Shown here one piece after another: positions 62,989-64,000 of a stretch of DNA of 64,000 bases; the stretch's first letter is position 1; every line of letters starts with the position of its first letter. Both the position numbers and the translations under genes were made by a program. Source of the stretch: Microbaculum marinum (GTDB lineage: Bacteria; Pseudomonadota; Alphaproteobacteria; Rhizobiales; Tepidamorphaceae); NCBI RefSeq assembly GCF_042646165.1, contig NZ_JBHRTC010000019.1; one strand, written 5' to 3'. The notes under the pieces were generated by a model. The model was not told the origin of the DNA. It saw only the letters and a program-made list of their open reading frames with translations, and did not search any database.

Positions 62989-63804
62989 CTAGCTTCGCGG
63001 AAACGTCTCCGACAGCCGTCCGCCCAGTCTGATCGGTTCGATGGAGGTCGCCAGCCCGGTCGCGTCGTCGGTCACCACGAGGATGCCGGACAGGCTCGCC
63101 TCGCCCAGGGCCGGCTCGAAGCGGCCCGACGGGATCTTGGTCAGGAACCGGTTGAGCGGCTCGTCCTTGTTCATGCCGATGATCGAATCGTAGTCGCCGC
63201 ACATTCCGACATCGCTCATGTAGGCGGTGCCGTCCGGCAGCACCATGTGATCGGCGGTCGGCACGTGGGTGTGGGTGCCGACGACGAGGCTGGCCCGGCC
63301 GTCCAGGAAGTGTCCCATCGCCTGCTTCTCGCTGGTCGCCTCCGCATGGATGTCGACGACGATGGCGTCGGCGCCGGAGCCGAGCGGGCAGGCCTCGATC
63401 TGCCGCTCCAGCGCCCCGAAGGGATCGTCGAGAGCGGGCATGAACACCAGTCCCATGACGTTCACCACCATGACCCGGGCGCCGTTGCGGGCCTCGAACA
63501 GGCCCGCGCCACGGCCCGGGGTCCCGGCAGGGAAGTTGACCGGCCGCAGCAGGTTCGGCGTCCGCTCGATGAAGACAAGCGCCTCGCGCTGGTCCCAGAC
63601 ATGGTTGCCGGTGGTGACGACGTCGGCGCCGGCGTCGGTCAGGTCGTCGTAGATCGCCTCGGTGATTCCGAAGCCGCCGGCGGCATTCTCGCCGTTGACG
63701 ATGACGAAGTCCGCCTCCAGGGTGTCGATCAGGCCCGGCAGGCGCGACAGGACGACCTCGCGGCCGGAGCGGCCGACTACGTCACCAAGGAAGATGAGCC
63801 GCAC
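62989..63804 (-). CDS. ymdB: YmdB family metallophosphoesterase
   Basis: A 271-residue phosphodiesterase of the YmdB/TIGR00282 type; relatives hydrolyse 2',3'-cyclic nucleotides. Metal ligands are visible in FLGDVVGRSGR (Asp about 7), VNGENAAGGFGI, TTGNHVWDQ, IVVDIHAEATSEKQAMG and VGTHTHVPTAD. I start at GTG 63802-63804, with GGGAGG about 7 nt upstream, inside the overlapping end of the folate gene. A GTG five codons earlier has no ribosome site. Confidence 0.93.
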   Translation of the reverse strand: MRLIFLGDVVGRSGREVVLSRLPGLIDTLEADFVIVNGENAAGGFGITEAIYDDLTDAGADVVTTGNHVWDQREALVFIERTPNLLRPVNFPAGTPGRGAGLFEARNGARVMVVNVMGLVFMPALDDPFGALERQIEACPLGSGADAIVVDIHAEATSEKQAMGHFLDGRASLVVGTHTHVPTADHMVLPDGTAYMSDVGMCGDYDSIIGMNKDEPLNRFLTKIPSGRFEPALGEASLSGILVVTDDATGLATSIEPIRLGGRLSETFPRS

Positions 63805-64000
63805 GCGCGCCTCCCGCACATTCCATCAGTCCCCGCTCGGTCAGGACCCAGTCGACCGGCTGATCGTAGCGGTCGGTGGGGACCCGGCCAATCTCCTGGG
63901 CCGAGAATGCCAGTCCGATCGCCGCGATCTTCCGGTCTGCCCGGGCCGCGGCTAGCGTCCGGTCGTAGTAGCCGCCGCCATAGCCGATGCGGTAGCCGCG
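63782..64000 (-). CDS. 5-formyltetrahydrofolate cyclo-ligase (5' part outside window)
   Basis: The last 72 codons of a 5-FCL family protein. The motif YRIGYGGGYYDRTL (ATP/folate-binding glycine loop) lies at the window edge, followed by IGLAFSAQEIGRVPTDRYDQ and DWVLTERG. The enzyme converts 5-formyl-THF to 5,10-methenyl-THF using ATP. The frame runs to a TGA at 63782-63784 and overlaps the start of ymdB by 23 nt, so the two are translationally coupled. Confidence 0.92.
   Translation of the reverse strand, partial: RGYRIGYGGGYYDRTLAAARADRKIAAIGLAFSAQEIGRVPTDRYDQPVDWVLTERGLMECAGGARAAHLPW

Overview
The window is GC-rich DNA from an alphaproteobacterium, most likely of the order Hyphomicrobiales (Rhizobiales). 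This rests on content and order: a CckA-type phosphorelay pair (chpT-ctrA), the alphaproteobacterial run yebC-ruvC-ruvA-ruvB-ybgC-tolQRAB-pal-cpoB-tilS-ftsH-glmM, rluD next to rpoH, homospermidine synthase beside an ornithine decarboxylase, DUF1134 and DUF982 proteins, and Omp25-like beta-barrels. The genus cannot be told from the sequence alone. No rRNA, IS element, prophage or CRISPR array was seen. There is one tRNA (Glu, CTC).

Left part (1-31 kb) is mostly chromosomal housekeeping with regulators. It holds two PLP transaminases, mprF, c-di-GMP enzymes, rpoH/rluD, a coiled-coil membrane protein and cysQ. The cell-cycle pair chpT and ctrA then converges on a shared terminator, with fliJ divergent from ctrA. 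A polyamine operon follows (ornithine decarboxylase, GNAT, homospermidine synthase) behind a long leader. Next come a DMT exporter, purA and a hypothetical membrane protein. A TPP riboswitch then precedes a ThiX/ThiY-like permease and binding protein, which have no ATPase gene beside them.

Middle part (31-42 kb): a copper / cytochrome-oxidase assembly cluster (DUF2946, PCu(A)C, SCO), serine biosynthesis (serC-serA), and two tandem outer-membrane barrel genes. Each barrel gene has an identically placed array of TTAA half-sites, including a perfect TTAA-N7-TTAAC CtrA-type box. A PLP enzyme follows.

Right part (40.7-64 kb): all core genes lie on the minus strand in the order (transcription direction) 5-FCL, ymdB, yebC, ruvC, ruvA, ruvB, ybgC, tolQ, tolR, tolA, tolB, pal, cpoB, tilS, ftsH, glmM. 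This run is interrupted by accessory cargo. A VapBC-type toxin-antitoxin module lies inside ruvCAB and is translationally interlocked with ruvA. Two exported collagen-like proteins and a LuxR regulator lie between pal and cpoB. An amidase lies between ftsH and glmM. A TSUP permease and a Hint-domain protein with an AT-rich N-terminal segment lie between yebC and ruvC.

The best candidates for something undescribed are three. (1) The collagen-like pair has conserved N-terminal modules but swapped C-terminal heads; one head recurs as a stand-alone secreted protein near 1 kb. (2) The Hint protein has a base-composition boundary that falls at the Hint cysteine. (3) A toxin-antitoxin module is wired into the Holliday-junction operon. 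All functional calls come from reading motifs; no database search was run.
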